Shown here: positions 1 to 7,882 of the stretch, one piece after another
Numbering within the stretch: the first letter of the stretch is position 1
How the letters are laid out: every line of letters starts with the position of its first letter
Origin: Mycobacterium sherrisii
GTDB taxonomy: Bacteria; Actinomycetota; Actinomycetes; Mycobacteriales; Mycobacteriaceae
Assembly: GCF_002102355.1 (NCBI RefSeq)
Contig: NZ_LQPT01000070.1
Location: 1 to 64,000 of the forward strand
Direction of reading: 5' to 3'
DNA: 64,000 nt
Translations under genes and position numbers: made by a program
The notes under the pieces: generated by a model
What the model saw: only the letters and a program-made list of their open reading frames with translations
What the model was told of the DNA's origin: nothing
Databases searched by the model: none

Positions 1-427
1 TTGCCGCACAATATGACCGGATAATAGCTGAGTTGGAGGACAAGCTGCCAAAGACGGCTGAACACCTTGAATCCGCGCGGGCGGACCTGCTGGCGTTTAC
101 CGCGTTCCCCAAGCAGATCTGGCGTCAGATTTGGTCCAACAACCCCCAGGAGCGGCTGAACAAGGAGATCCGCCGGCGCACCGACGTCGTCGGCATCTTC
201 CCCGACCGCAACGCACTCATCCGCCTCGTCGGGGCCGTGCTGGCCGAACAACACGACGAATGGGCCGAATCCAGGCGCTACCTCGGCCTCGACGTCCTGA
301 GCAAATCCCGAAACGACCAGGACTCACCGACAGAACAGGAGGCCACCCCGGCGGCCCTGACCGCCTGAACCACCAAACTCGAAGAATCACACGACGACGT
401 CCTACACCACGTCCCTGGACTTGACCT
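1..427 (+). mobile_element. Right end of an IS256-family insertion sequence
   Basis: The C-terminal part of a Mutator/IS256-type transposase enters from the left edge of the window. About 45 bases after its stop codon lies GTCCCTGGACTTGACC (411-426), which looks like the inner-to-outer sequence of an IS256-type terminal inverted repeat. The outer boundary near 427 is inferred, because the left end needed to confirm the repeat is outside the window. The element abuts the 3' end of the PPE gene. In M. tuberculosis that side of PPE3 leads into the ESX-3 cluster, so an insertion or rearrangement breakpoint is possible here. Confidence 0.6.
3..368 (+). CDS. IS256-family transposase, C-terminal fragment (5' end outside window)
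   Basis: The frame is open from the first bases and ends at a TGA at 366-368. Recognisable Mutator-type transposase features are FPKQIWRQIWSNNPQERLNKE (written here in two overlapping pieces: FPKQIWRQIW and WSNNPQERLNKE), followed by RRTDVVGIFP and the tail LVGAVLAEQHDEWAE...RRYLG. In the IS256 family this segment carries the last catalytic acidic residue and the conserved NxxERLNxEIRRR motif. The catalytic aspartates lie upstream of the window. Whether the full element is intact cannot be judged from here. A TTG at 33 would give a shorter frame, but the upstream codons read naturally as transposase. Confidence 0.85.
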   Translation, partial: AAQYDRIIAELEDKLPKTAEHLESARADLLAFTAFPKQIWRQIWSNNPQERLNKEIRRRTDVVGIFPDRNALIRLVGAVLAEQHDEWAESRRYLGLDVLSKSRNDQDSPTEQEATPAALTA

Positions 428-453
428 CCCGCCAGTGTTGGCCCTTAGATTAG

Positions 454-2055
454 TTAGCTGTTGTCTTGTAACTCTTCACCTTCCGCAGGGGCGTCGCCTG
501 TGTCCCAAGTGCCCGGCATCATCGGCGACTGCGGGTCGCCGCCGAACTCGCCACCGGCCAATGTGGCCAACCCAGCGGGGCTCGCGGTTTGCTTGTGTGC
601 CGTACCGGCGAAGCCCAGGTTTCCGGCGCCCTGGTCCGAGGCCACCGCAGCAGGGCCGGCAGGTTCGACCCAGTCCGGGTCGACGTCGACGTTCATGTCC
701 ATGTACTCCTCGCCGTATCCCCGTTGCCGCGCCTTTCGCCTGCGCTTAGCCCGCACCGCCTCACGCGCCGCTGCGGCCGCCGCCGCGGCCGAATCGGGTT
801 CCGGAGCTTTCTTTTTCGCGCCTGCGGCCGCGGCGGCGCTGGTTCCGGTCTTAGACTCGATGCCCGGGGGGCCGATCACGTAGGGGGGGACAAAAGGCGC
901 GCTACCAGTGGCCGGCGGTGCCGATGGCGCCGGACTGGCCACTGTGCTTGCGGCCGGAGTGGGGGCGGGCGTCGATGCCGTGGCCGGGGCCGCGGCCGGG
1001 GCGGCGATCGGGGTTGTCCCGAGCACCGGCGCCAACGCGGGCGGCGCCGACGCGGCGGGTGGAGGGGCCGGGACAACCGCAAGATGGGGGATTCCGGCCA
1101 GCCCGGCCAGCCCGCCCAGCCCGCCGATGGCCCCGAGCGGGGCAACCGCGGCGATGACCGGGACCAGCAGCAACTGCGGCGCGCTCGACAGCCAGCTCGC
1201 GATTTCGGCAATGTGAGTAGGCCAGTCCACCGCTTCGAGGAAAGCGATGTACTGAAAAGCCAACGCCGGATTTGTTTGCAGGTACTGACCGAACTGCTCG
1301 AAATCCTCGAGCAATTCCAGCGCTCGAACAATCCAGAAAATTAGCTGGCCCGGGTTGGTGTACTCGTCATACGGGATCCCGTTGACCGTCGCTTGGCTCG
1401 GATTCCAATCGATTCCGAACCACCGCAGAATCTGCGCAAGGAACTGGTTGAACGGGTTGTCGACCGTGGGGTCGGGGAATTCTTCGTCGTCTCCCGTGTC
1501 TCCCGAGTCGTCAGGGGCTTTCAGGATCTGCGGCGGCGGGTCGGCTGGCGGAGTGGCCGCCAGCGCGGCATCGGAGAGGGCTTGATAGGTCGTCATCGTG
1601 GTGGCGGCCTGAACCCACATCCGCGCGTAGTCGGCCTCGTTGAGTGCGATTGGAATCGTGTTGATGCCAAAGAAATTCGTCCCCACCAAGACCCCGTGGA
1701 CGACGTGGTTGGTAGCCAGCTCCGGCAGGGTTGGCATGGCTGCCAGCGCTGCGGTGTAGGCGGCCGCCGCCGTCTCGTGTAGCGCCGCGGTCGCGGCGCT
1801 GTCCGCGCTGGCCTGCGCCAGCCACTCCAGATACGGCGCGTGCGCGGCCACATACGACTCGGCGCTCGGCCCCTGCCATGCCCCCGCCTGGACCGCCGCC
1901 AACAGGCCGCTGAGTTCTTCTGCAGTTGAGGCGTACTCAGTGCTCAAAGAGTCCCACGCCGCCGCGGCCGCCAGCAACGAGCCGGGCCCCGGACCGCTGC
2001 TCAGCAACGCCGAGTGCACCTCCGGCGGTGCGGCCATCCAAATCGGCGCGGTCAT
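454..2055 (-). CDS. PPE3: PPE family protein, PPW subfamily, probable PPE3 orthologue
   Basis: The protein is 533 residues. The N-terminus [18 protein letters not shown] carries the PPE motif. Residues 1-180 form the helical PPE domain, which in this family pairs with a PE partner and is exported by type VII secretion. The middle is Ala/Pro-rich. The C-terminus has GFAGTA and PMMPGTW, the signature of the PPW subfamily. A basic run ([12 protein letters not shown]) precedes an acidic patch, as in PPE2/PPE3. I chose the ATG at 2053-2055 because the family begins MTAPxWMAxPPE; an in-frame extension of 14 residues upstream looks non-coding. The choice of PPE3 over PPE2 rests on synteny with the DUF2236 and TetR genes (Rv0276-Rv0275c side) and on the Zur-like site upstream. 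No PE gene is adjacent. Confidence 0.8.
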   Translation of the reverse strand: MTAPIWMAAPPEVHSALLSSGPGPGSLLAAAAAWDSLSTEYASTAEELSGLLAAVQAGAWQGPSAESYVAAHAPYLEWLAQASADSAATAALHETAAAAYTAALAAMPTLPELATNHVVHGVLVGTNFFGINTIPIALNEADYARMWVQAATTMTTYQALSDAALAATPPADPPPQILKAPDDSGDTGDDEEFPDPTVDNPFNQFLAQILRWFGIDWNPSQATVNGIPYDEYTNPGQLIFWIVRALELLEDFEQFGQYLQTNPALAFQYIAFLEAVDWPTHIAEIASWLSSAPQLLLVPVIAAVAPLGAIGGLGGLAGLAGIPHLAVVPAPPPAASAPPALAPVLGTTPIAAPAAAPATASTPAPTPAASTVASPAPSAPPATGSAPFVPPYVIGPPGIESKTGTSAAAAAGAKKKAPEPDSAAAAAAAAREAVRAKRRRKARQRGYGEEYMDMNVDVDPDWVEPAGPAAVASDQGAGNLGFAGTAHKQTASPAGLATLAGGEFGGDPQSPMMPGTWDTGDAPAEGEELQDNS

Positions 2056-2167
2056 GCTAAGCCGCCGCCCACAACCAGTTACAGCGAACCTGACCAACTT
2101 CGCCAGCTGGCATCACGGCAACTCCTCGGGCTTAATAAATATGGGGCTGTCAAGAGCAAGAGAGTAC

Positions 2168-2188
2168 TGAAAACGATTGTCGTTATCA
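2168..2188 (-). promoter_or_regulatory. Zur-like operator upstream of the PPE gene
   Basis: Half-sites TGAAAACGA and TCGTTATCA face each other across a 3-base centre (TTG). The arms are complementary except for one position. The AT-rich TGAAAA...TTTTCA-like architecture matches the zinc-responsive Zur boxes of actinobacteria. The site lies about 113 bases upstream of the PPE start codon. In M. tuberculosis, PPE3 (Rv0280) and the downstream ESX-3 genes are known to be Zur-repressed, so the placement agrees with the PPE3 assignment. Binding itself is inferred. Confidence 0.6.
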
Positions 2189-2219
2189 ACAATGACCTGG
2201 TATACCAGCCTGCCGCCCG

Positions 2220-3128
2220 CTAGACCAACGGGCGTCCCGATTTGATCCGGCGATCCAGGTCCCAGAGCATCCAGTTGAACGGGAACTGCCGGATGGTCCG
2301 CGGCAACCGTCGGTTCACGCCGGCCAGCACCGTCATCAGGCGGTCGAAGCGCTGCTGCATGGCCGCGTCCCAGGGCAGCCGCATCTCGTCGCGAAACCGT
2401 TGCGGCAGAAAGCCGGTGGTGATCAACAGGTTGAAGCTGTCCAGTCGGCGTTGCAGGGGGCGGGGCAGCCGCACCCCACGAATGCGGCCGGCAGCGATCG
2501 GATACAAAAATTCCCGAACGGTGTCGTCGATGTGCACCTTGTTCAGCGACTCTTGCCAGTAGGTATCGAACGCCGCTCGATCCGCCGGCCACATTTCCGC
2601 CGGCACCTGCAACGTGGTGCCCAACGCCATGGCCTCGCGGTACAGGCGGTCGGCGTCCGCCTCCTCCAGCTCGCCGACGAAGGTGCGGTAGACGTCGATG
2701 CCGCCCTTATAGATGCAAGCGGCCACCCACAACTGCAGTTCGGGATCGAACGCGTTGTACTGCACCGGGCTGTCCGCGGTGGAATACACCTGCGCGTGCG
2801 ACTTGTTCACCGCGCGGCGGTAGGCGGCCTTCTGCGCATCGGTCCCGGCATTGGCGACCGCGATGTAGGTGAACGTGGTGCGCGCCCGTTTGATCGGATG
2901 ACGATCGATGCGACCGCTCTCGACCCGGCTTTCCGCCACGCCGTGGCCGACGCCGGGCAGCGACAGCTCCATGATCACGTTGGCCGGGCCGGCCAGCAGC
3001 GCCACACCCATCAGGCCGTAGTCCCGGGCCACCCGCTGGGGGCGCCGGGCCGGGTACGGCCGGGGCGGGTCGGCCATCGGGCGTTCGACATGCGGAATGG
3101 GCCGGTGCACCGCGTCGCGGATCGTCAT
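2220..3128 (-). CDS. DUF2236 (MpaB/latex-clearing-like) oxygenase-family protein
   Basis: The protein is about 302 residues, matching the oxygenase MpaB / DUF2236 family (Rv0276 by position). Visible family features are RVARDYGLMGVALLAGPANV near the N-terminus (given as RVARDYGLMG and LLAGPANVIM), RARTTFTYIAVANAGTD in the first third, and the central HAQVYSTADSPVQYNAFDPE block (HAQVYS, YNAFDPELQLWVA). Members of this family can bind b-type haem and include latex-clearing proteins, but the function of the mycobacterial paralogues is unknown. The ATG at 3126-3128 is preceded by GGGAGG at the right spacing. A longer in-frame start at 3161 lacks such a site. It is transcribed divergently from the TetR gene at 3215. 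Confidence 0.75.
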   Translation of the reverse strand: MTIRDAVHRPIPHVERPMADPPRPYPARRPQRVARDYGLMGVALLAGPANVIMELSLPGVGHGVAESRVESGRIDRHPIKRARTTFTYIAVANAGTDAQKAAYRRAVNKSHAQVYSTADSPVQYNAFDPELQLWVAACIYKGGIDVYRTFVGELEEADADRLYREAMALGTTLQVPAEMWPADRAAFDTYWQESLNKVHIDDTVREFLYPIAAGRIRGVRLPRPLQRRLDSFNLLITTGFLPQRFRDEMRLPWDAAMQQRFDRLMTVLAGVNRRLPRTIRQFPFNWMLWDLDRRIKSGRPLV

Positions 3129-3214
3129 CGGACAAACCTCCCGGCGCTCTGAGTCGCGCAAAATGTGATAACGACTGTTTCCTGATATTGTCCGGGCATC
3201 GGGGCGGTGTCAAG

Positions 3215-3916
3215 ATGGAAACCATGGCCGAACCCTCGGCGGAACGTCGCTATCGCGGCGTCGAGGCCGCCATCCGACTGTCCGAGCGCCGCGGCCGGCT
3301 GCTCGCCGCCGGACTCGACCTGTTGGGCAGCGACCAGGACACCGCGGCGGTGACGGTGCGCGCCGCATGCGCCCGGGCGAATCTGACGCCCCGCTACTTT
3401 TACGAAAACTTCAGCGATAGAGACGGATTCGTCGGCGCCGTGTTCGACTCCGTGATCGCCGAACTGGCCGCCACCACCCAGGCCGCGGTGGCCTCGGTGC
3501 CGGTACCCGAACAGTCTCGCGCCGGTATGGCAAACATCGTGCGCACCATCGCCGGAGATACCCGGATCGGCCGGCTACTGTTCAGCACCCAGCTGGCCGA
3601 CCCGGTGATCGTCCGCAAGCGCGCCGAGTCCACCGCCCTGTTCGCGATGCTGCTGGGCCAGCATGCCAGCGACATGCTGCAGATGCCGGCAAACATCGGC
3701 ATGAAGGCCGGCGCGCACTTCGCGGTCGGCGGGGTCGGTCAGATGATCAGCGCGTGGCTGGCGGGCGACATCGCGCTGGACCCTGACCAGCTCGTCGATC
3801 AACTGGCGGTGCTGCTCGACGAACTCGCCCATCCGCGGCTGTACGGCGTCACGGAAACAGCGGCACCTGCCACAGCCGCATCCCGGGATCCAGGAGCCAC
3901 AGCCTCATCATCGTGA
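3215..3916 (+). CDS. TetR-family transcriptional regulator (Rv0275c-like)
   Basis: The protein is about 233 residues. The N-terminal helix-turn-helix is seen around TVRAACARANLTPRYFYENFSD (ACARANLTPRYFYENF), the usual TetR recognition-helix pattern with an aromatic pair followed by F. The rest is a helical ligand-binding domain. The gene is divergent from the DUF2236 oxygenase, which is a likely target. The intergenic stretch has a GATAACGA element near 3164 but no clean palindrome. The start was placed at the ATG at 3215; an ATG at 3224 is equally possible. The last 20 or so residues are a low-complexity Ala/Ser/Thr tail that runs 68 bases into the convergent membrane-protein gene. Confidence 0.8.
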   Translation: METMAEPSAERRYRGVEAAIRLSERRGRLLAAGLDLLGSDQDTAAVTVRAACARANLTPRYFYENFSDRDGFVGAVFDSVIAELAATTQAAVASVPVPEQSRAGMANIVRTIAGDTRIGRLLFSTQLADPVIVRKRAESTALFAMLLGQHASDMLQMPANIGMKAGAHFAVGGVGQMISAWLAGDIALDPDQLVDQLAVLLDELAHPRLYGVTETAAPATAASRDPGATASSS

Positions 3917-4403
3917 GACGCATGATGCGTTGCGCACCGCGAATCATGAAGCTCGCCAACGGCACCTCGATGCCCAGCGCGGTGATCAACGACAGCCAGA
4001 TGTCGTCGGGCCCCGCGGTCATCAGGTCGAACCAGGCGTCACAGATCAACAGCACGCCCGAGGTGAAGGCCGCGAGCATCAGGATCCGCCGCCGCAGATA
4101 GCCGAAAACCGCTGTCGCCACCATGAATCCGACCAGCAGGACATCGAATCCCACCCAGGTCAGCACCCAGTTGCGCGCAATATAGCTGTCCGGCAACGTC
4201 ATCGCGAGATAGATCAACCAGGGGATCATCGCGACCGAGCCGCCGATCATCAGGCCCAGCCGGATCCGCCGCATTCGCGCCAGCAGCACCGGATCGATCA
4301 CATCGCTCAGTGGCGCCTCCAGCCGGGTGATCAGATCGCGCCGCTGCGCGGCAGTCAGCGCCGCGATCTGCTCATCAGTCAAATGCCGTCGGTCAACATA
4401 CAC
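3849..4403 (-). CDS. Four-helix membrane protein of unknown function
   Basis: The predicted product is 184 residues with a GTG start. A soluble N-terminal stretch (about 1-48), rich in charged residues (LTDEQIAALTAAQRRDL), precedes four hydrophobic segments near residues 49-67, 82-104, 108-125 and 136-152. The C-terminus is short and arginine-rich. I do not recognise a named family. It ends inside the 3' end of the convergent TetR gene, overlapping by 68 bases, and starts 27 bases downstream of the VOC gene on the same strand, so the two may be co-transcribed. No strong ribosome-binding site is visible ahead of the GTG. Confidence 0.65.
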   Translation of the reverse strand: MYVDRRHLTDEQIAALTAAQRRDLITRLEAPLSDVIDPVLLARMRRIRLGLMIGGSVAMIPWLIYLAMTLPDSYIARNWVLTWVGFDVLLVGFMVATAVFGYLRRRILMLAAFTSGVLLICDAWFDLMTAGPDDIWLSLITALGIEVPLASFMIRGAQRIMRLTMMRLWLLDPGMRLWQVPLFP

Positions 4404-4430
4404 CCCCCGGCTCGGCAGTGGTCTTGCCGA

Positions 4431-5012
4431 TCAGCCTACGACGTGCTCCACGGGCCGGCGGTCCGCCGCCGTCTTGGGCACGGCCGGCGTGTCGGTCGCA
4501 TCGAAATCCTTGACCCAGCAAGCGAACTCCAGCGTGATGCCGTCGGGATCCTGGAAATAGAATGAGCGCACATACACGCCGGGATGCAGCGTCGCGGACA
4601 CTTGCATGTCGCTCTCATCGTGATTGAGGATCGGCCCGACCCGCACGCCCTTGTCCTTCAGCCGCTGCCGGTAGGCGTCGAATTTCTCGGCCGGCACATG
4701 AAAGGCGAGATGGTTCATGGTGCTGACCGCGCTGGTGATGTCCCCGATTCCGGGAATGGCGCCCGGCGAGGAGATGCCGGGCACGCGGTCCGGTGCGTCG
4801 GCGAACCAGAAGAATGCGACGCAATCGCCGTTGCCGGCGTCGAAGAAGAAGTGCTGCCCCGCACCCGCAGGCAGATCCAGCGATTTGATCAGCGGCATGC
4901 CCAGGACGTTGCTGTAGAAGTCGACGGTGCGGGCCATATCGGAACACACCAGCGCAACGTGGTTGATCCCGCCGAGTTCGAATTCGCGGTTGACGTTGTG
5001 CGGCTTGATCAT
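4431..5012 (-). CDS. VOC/glyoxalase-superfamily protein (Rv0274-like)
   Basis: The product is 193 residues, the length I recall for Rv0274. The vicinal-oxygen-chelate fold is indicated by INHVALVCSDMARTVDFYS near the N-terminus (first metal-ligand His), LAFHVPAEKFDAYR in the middle, and FYFQDPDGITLEFACW near the C-terminus (DPDG followed by the Glu ligand). The family includes extradiol dioxygenases and glyoxalases; the substrate is unknown. The ATG at 5010-5012 follows GGGGGAG at good spacing. It is divergent from the TetR gene at 5100, with a perfect inverted repeat between them, so it is probably the regulated target. Confidence 0.85.
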   Translation of the reverse strand: MIKPHNVNREFELGGINHVALVCSDMARTVDFYSNVLGMPLIKSLDLPAGAGQHFFFDAGNGDCVAFFWFADAPDRVPGISSPGAIPGIGDITSAVSTMNHLAFHVPAEKFDAYRQRLKDKGVRVGPILNHDESDMQVSATLHPGVYVRSFYFQDPDGITLEFACWVKDFDATDTPAVPKTAADRRPVEHVVG

Positions 5013-5052
5013 GTCGTGGCTCCCCCGTTGAATGTGGGCCTGCCCAGATGCA

Positions 5053-5078
5053 AACTGAATCTAACATCAGATTCAGTT
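5053..5078. promoter_or_regulatory. Perfect inverted-repeat operator between VOC and TetR genes
   Basis: The arms AACTGAATCT and AGATTCAGTT are exact reverse complements (10 bases each) around a 6-base spacer, AACATC. The site sits 22 bases before the TetR start and 41 bases before the VOC start, covering both divergent promoters. This is the expected geometry of a TetR operator controlling itself and its neighbour. Confidence 0.8.
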
Positions 5079-5099
5079 CCGCTCTAGGGGGTAACGAGG

Positions 5100-5738
5100 A
5101 TGCCGATCACGGCGGGCGCCGATAACCGACCGGCCGAGTTCCCGACCCACCGGGGCCGGCGGACACGGGCCGCGATCGACGCCGCCGCGCGAAGGGTGAT
5201 CGCACGCAAAGGAATCCTGGCAACGACCATCGCCGACATTGCCGCGGAGGCGGGCCGCTCGGCGGCCTCCTTCTACAACTACTACGACTCGAAAGAGGCG
5301 ATGGTCCGCCAATGGGCCCTGCGTTTTCGGGACGAGGCCAACGAGCGCGCGCGTTCGGTCACCGGGCACGGGCTGTCCAACCGCCAGCGCGCCCACGAGG
5401 CGGCCGCGGCGCACTGGCACACCTACCGCAACCGCCTCGCCGAAGTGATCAGCGTGTCGCAACTGGCCATGGTCAACGATGATTTCGCCCAATATTGGGC
5501 CGAAATATGCGAAATCCCAATCTCTTTCATTGCCGAGACGGTCAGGCGTGCGCAACAGGAGGGACACTGTGCCCACGACGACCCGCGCCTGATCGCCGAG
5601 GCGATCGTGGCGATGTTCAACCAGTTTTGTTACGCCCAACTCAGCGGGCCCAACTGCGGCGATGCGGACGACCAGGCGTGCATCCGAACCCTGTCCAACA
5701 TCTACTACCGGGCGATCTATGCGAAGGAAGGTCGCTGA
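5100..5738 (+). CDS. TetR-family transcriptional regulator (Rv0273c-like)
   Basis: The product is 212 residues. Helix-turn-helix region: RRVIARKGILATTIADIAAEAGRSAASFYNYYDSKEAM (core IADIAAEAGRSAASFYNYYD). The C-terminal all-helical domain should bind an acyl or aromatic effector, but none can be named. The ATG at 5100 follows CGAGG. The gene is divergent from the VOC enzyme across a perfect palindrome. The downstream hydrolase begins two bases after its stop codon, so TetR, hydrolase and dehydrogenase (5100-7832) look like one transcription unit. Confidence 0.88.
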   Translation: MPITAGADNRPAEFPTHRGRRTRAAIDAAARRVIARKGILATTIADIAAEAGRSAASFYNYYDSKEAMVRQWALRFRDEANERARSVTGHGLSNRQRAHEAAAAHWHTYRNRLAEVISVSQLAMVNDDFAQYWAEICEIPISFIAETVRRAQQEGHCAHDDPRLIAEAIVAMFNQFCYAQLSGPNCGDADDQACIRTLSNIYYRAIYAKEGR

Positions 5739-5739
5739 A

Positions 5740-6873
5740 ATGACACCCGACGGCGGCAATGCGGGAGTCATCCGAGAGTTCGTCGGCCTGCCGTCGCCCA
5801 CGGCCGGACGCGCCGGCGCGGGCGGACATCCGTGCCAAGGGCTGTACCACCGCGGGGTGGGACGCAAGCCGAAGGTGGCCATGATCGCCACCCACTACCA
5901 AATCGACTTCTCCGAGCACTATCTCGCCGACTACATGGCCATCCGCGGTGTCGGGTTTCTCGGCTGGAACACCAGGTTCCGCGGCTTCGAGACCAACTTC
6001 CTGCTCGATCACGCCCTGGTCGACATCGGCGTCGGGGTGCGCTGGCTGCGCGAGGTCCAAGATGTGGATACCGTTGTCCTGCTTGGGAATTCTGGAGGAG
6101 GCTCGTTGATGTCCGCTTATCAGTCACAAGCCGTCGACCCGAATGTGACTCCGCTGCCAGGGATGCGGCCGGCGACCGGGCTCACCGAGTTGCCACCCGC
6201 GGACGGCTACGTGGCCACCGCCGCGCACCCGGGCCGGCCGGAGGTGCTGACCGCGTGGATGGACGCTGCCGTCGTCGACGAGAACGATCCCGTTGCCACC
6301 GATCCCACTCTCGATTTGTTCAACGAGATCAACGGTCCCCCATACTCGGCGGACTTCCTTGCCCGCTACCGTTCGGCGCAGACTGCGCGCAACCACGCCA
6401 TCACCGACTGGGTCGAGACCGAACTCAAACGCGTTCGCGCTGCAGGGTTTTCGGATCGCCCCTTCTCGGTCATGCGGACCTGGGCCGATCCCCGCATGGT
6501 TGATCCCGGCATCGAACCCACCAGGCGGACACCGAACCTCTGCTACGCGGGCGTGCCCGCAAAAGCCAACCGGTCCGCGCGGGGCATCGCGGCGTCCTGC
6601 ACCCTGCGCAGCTGGCTGAGCATGTGGAGTTTGCGGGTGGCGCAAACGCGGGCCGAGCCACATCTGAAGCGAATCAACTGTCCCGCGTTGGTGATCAACG
6701 CCGAGGCGGATACCGGGGTGTTTCCGTCTGACGCCCAACGCATCTACGACGCGCTCGCCAGCTCCGACAAATCACGGACGTCGATCGACACCGATCACTA
6801 CTTCACCACCCCCGGCGCGCGCAGCGAGCAAGCGGATACCATCGCCAGGTGGATCAGCAAGCGGTGGCGTTGA
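5740..6873 (+). CDS. Alpha/beta-hydrolase family protein (Rv0272c-like)
   Basis: The product is 377 residues, the same length I recall for Rv0272c. The nucleophile elbow is GNSGGGS at about residues 134-140, following VVLLGNSG. The late INAEADTGVFP segment and DHYFTTPGARS provide the usual acid and histidine positions. The substrate is unknown. The start ATG at 5740 lies one base after the TetR stop codon. A longer open frame from 5662 would overlap TetR and is not credible. It overlaps the downstream dehydrogenase by 25 bases, which suggests coupled translation. Confidence 0.82.
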   Translation: MTPDGGNAGVIREFVGLPSPTAGRAGAGGHPCQGLYHRGVGRKPKVAMIATHYQIDFSEHYLADYMAIRGVGFLGWNTRFRGFETNFLLDHALVDIGVGVRWLREVQDVDTVVLLGNSGGGSLMSAYQSQAVDPNVTPLPGMRPATGLTELPPADGYVATAAHPGRPEVLTAWMDAAVVDENDPVATDPTLDLFNEINGPPYSADFLARYRSAQTARNHAITDWVETELKRVRAAGFSDRPFSVMRTWADPRMVDPGIEPTRRTPNLCYAGVPAKANRSARGIAASCTLRSWLSMWSLRVAQTRAEPHLKRINCPALVINAEADTGVFPSDAQRIYDALASSDKSRTSIDTDHYFTTPGARSEQADTIARWISKRWR

Positions 6874-7832
6874 GAGTTCTCGCGCATTTTGTACCAGGTA
6901 ACAAAGTTCTCGAATTTCTTGCAGCCGAAGCAGATTGGCTCGACATCCGGTGGTGTGCCGCCGACGACGACACCACCTTCTATCGCGAGCTACCCGAGGC
7001 CGACGTAATTTGGCATGTACTACGCCCGTTGTCAGGCGATGATTTACGGCGCGGTGAACGGCTGCGGTTGGTGCACAAACTCGGCGCCGGGGTCAACACC
7101 ATCGACGTCGACGCCGCGATCGAGCTCGGCATCGCTGTCGCCAACATGCCCGGCGCGAATGCGCCCTCCGTGGCCGAGGGCACGGTGCTGCTAATGCTGG
7201 CGGCGCTGCGTAAGTTGCCGGCCCTGGACCGAGCTACCCGACAAGGCCGCGGCTGGCCGCTCGATCCCGAACTGGGCGAGACCGTCCGCGACATCGGGGG
7301 CTGCACCGTCGGCTTGGTCGGCTACGGCAACATCGCCAAACGGGTCGGCGAGATCGTCGCGTCGATGGGCGCCACCGTGGTGCACACCAGCACCCGCGAC
7401 GACGGTCAGCCCGGCTGGCTGCCGCTGCGCGAGTTACTGGCCGTCAGCGACATCGTCTCGCTACACCTGCCGTTGACGGAAAAGACCCATCACCTGCTCG
7501 ACGAGGATTCGATCGCCGGCATGAAACCCAGGGCGGTGCTGGTCAACACCTCGCGGGGCCCAATCGTCGATGAAAGGGCCCTCGTCGCGGCGTTGCGGGA
7601 CGGGCGGCTGGCCGCCGCGGGCCTCGACGTGTTCGAGGACGAGCCGGTGGCGCCGGACAACCCTCTGTTCGAATTGGACAACGCGGTGCTGACGCCGCAC
7701 GTCACCTGGTACACGGCCGACACGATGCGCCGCTACATGATCGAAGCGGTGCAGAATTGCCGTCGGCTGCGCGACGGCGAGCCCTTGGCGCAGCTGGTAA
7801 CCCCGATGGTCAGCCAACCGACCAGTTATTAG
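6849..7832 (+). CDS. D-isomer-specific 2-hydroxyacid dehydrogenase
   Basis: The product is about 327 residues. An N-terminal substrate-binding lobe is followed by a Rossmann fold with VGLVGYGNIAKRVG (GxGxx(A/G) nucleotide-binding motif with Tyr inserted as GYGNI). The catalytic triad is readable: Arg in NTSRGPIVDE, Glu in DVFEDEPVA and His in LTPHVTW. The family oxidises or reduces 2-hydroxy/2-oxo acids with NAD(P)H, as phosphoglycerate and glyoxylate dehydrogenases do. The GTG at 6849 lies inside the upstream hydrolase gene; a GTG at 6864 is an alternative start. The operon position suggests a catabolic role with the hydrolase and FadE6. Confidence 0.88.
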   Translation: MDQQAVALRVLAHFVPGNKVLEFLAAEADWLDIRWCAADDDTTFYRELPEADVIWHVLRPLSGDDLRRGERLRLVHKLGAGVNTIDVDAAIELGIAVANMPGANAPSVAEGTVLLMLAALRKLPALDRATRQGRGWPLDPELGETVRDIGGCTVGLVGYGNIAKRVGEIVASMGATVVHTSTRDDGQPGWLPLRELLAVSDIVSLHLPLTEKTHHLLDEDSIAGMKPRAVLVNTSRGPIVDERALVAALRDGRLAAAGLDVFEDEPVAPDNPLFELDNAVLTPHVTWYTADTMRRYMIEAVQNCRRLRDGEPLAQLVTPMVSQPTSY

Positions 7833-7882
7833 ATTGGGAGTGCTTGGCCGAAACGAGCCCCGGACGCATGGGAAGGCGACCA

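Noticed and set aside
2056-2219. Cobalamin riboswitch upstream of the PPE gene
   Set aside because: PPE2 in M. tuberculosis is preceded by one, but no B12-box-like sequence is present here. The Zur-like operator and synteny point to PPE3 instead.
3160-3200. Second Zur box before the DUF2236/TetR pair
   Set aside because: One GATAACGA half-site is present, but the facing half does not match.
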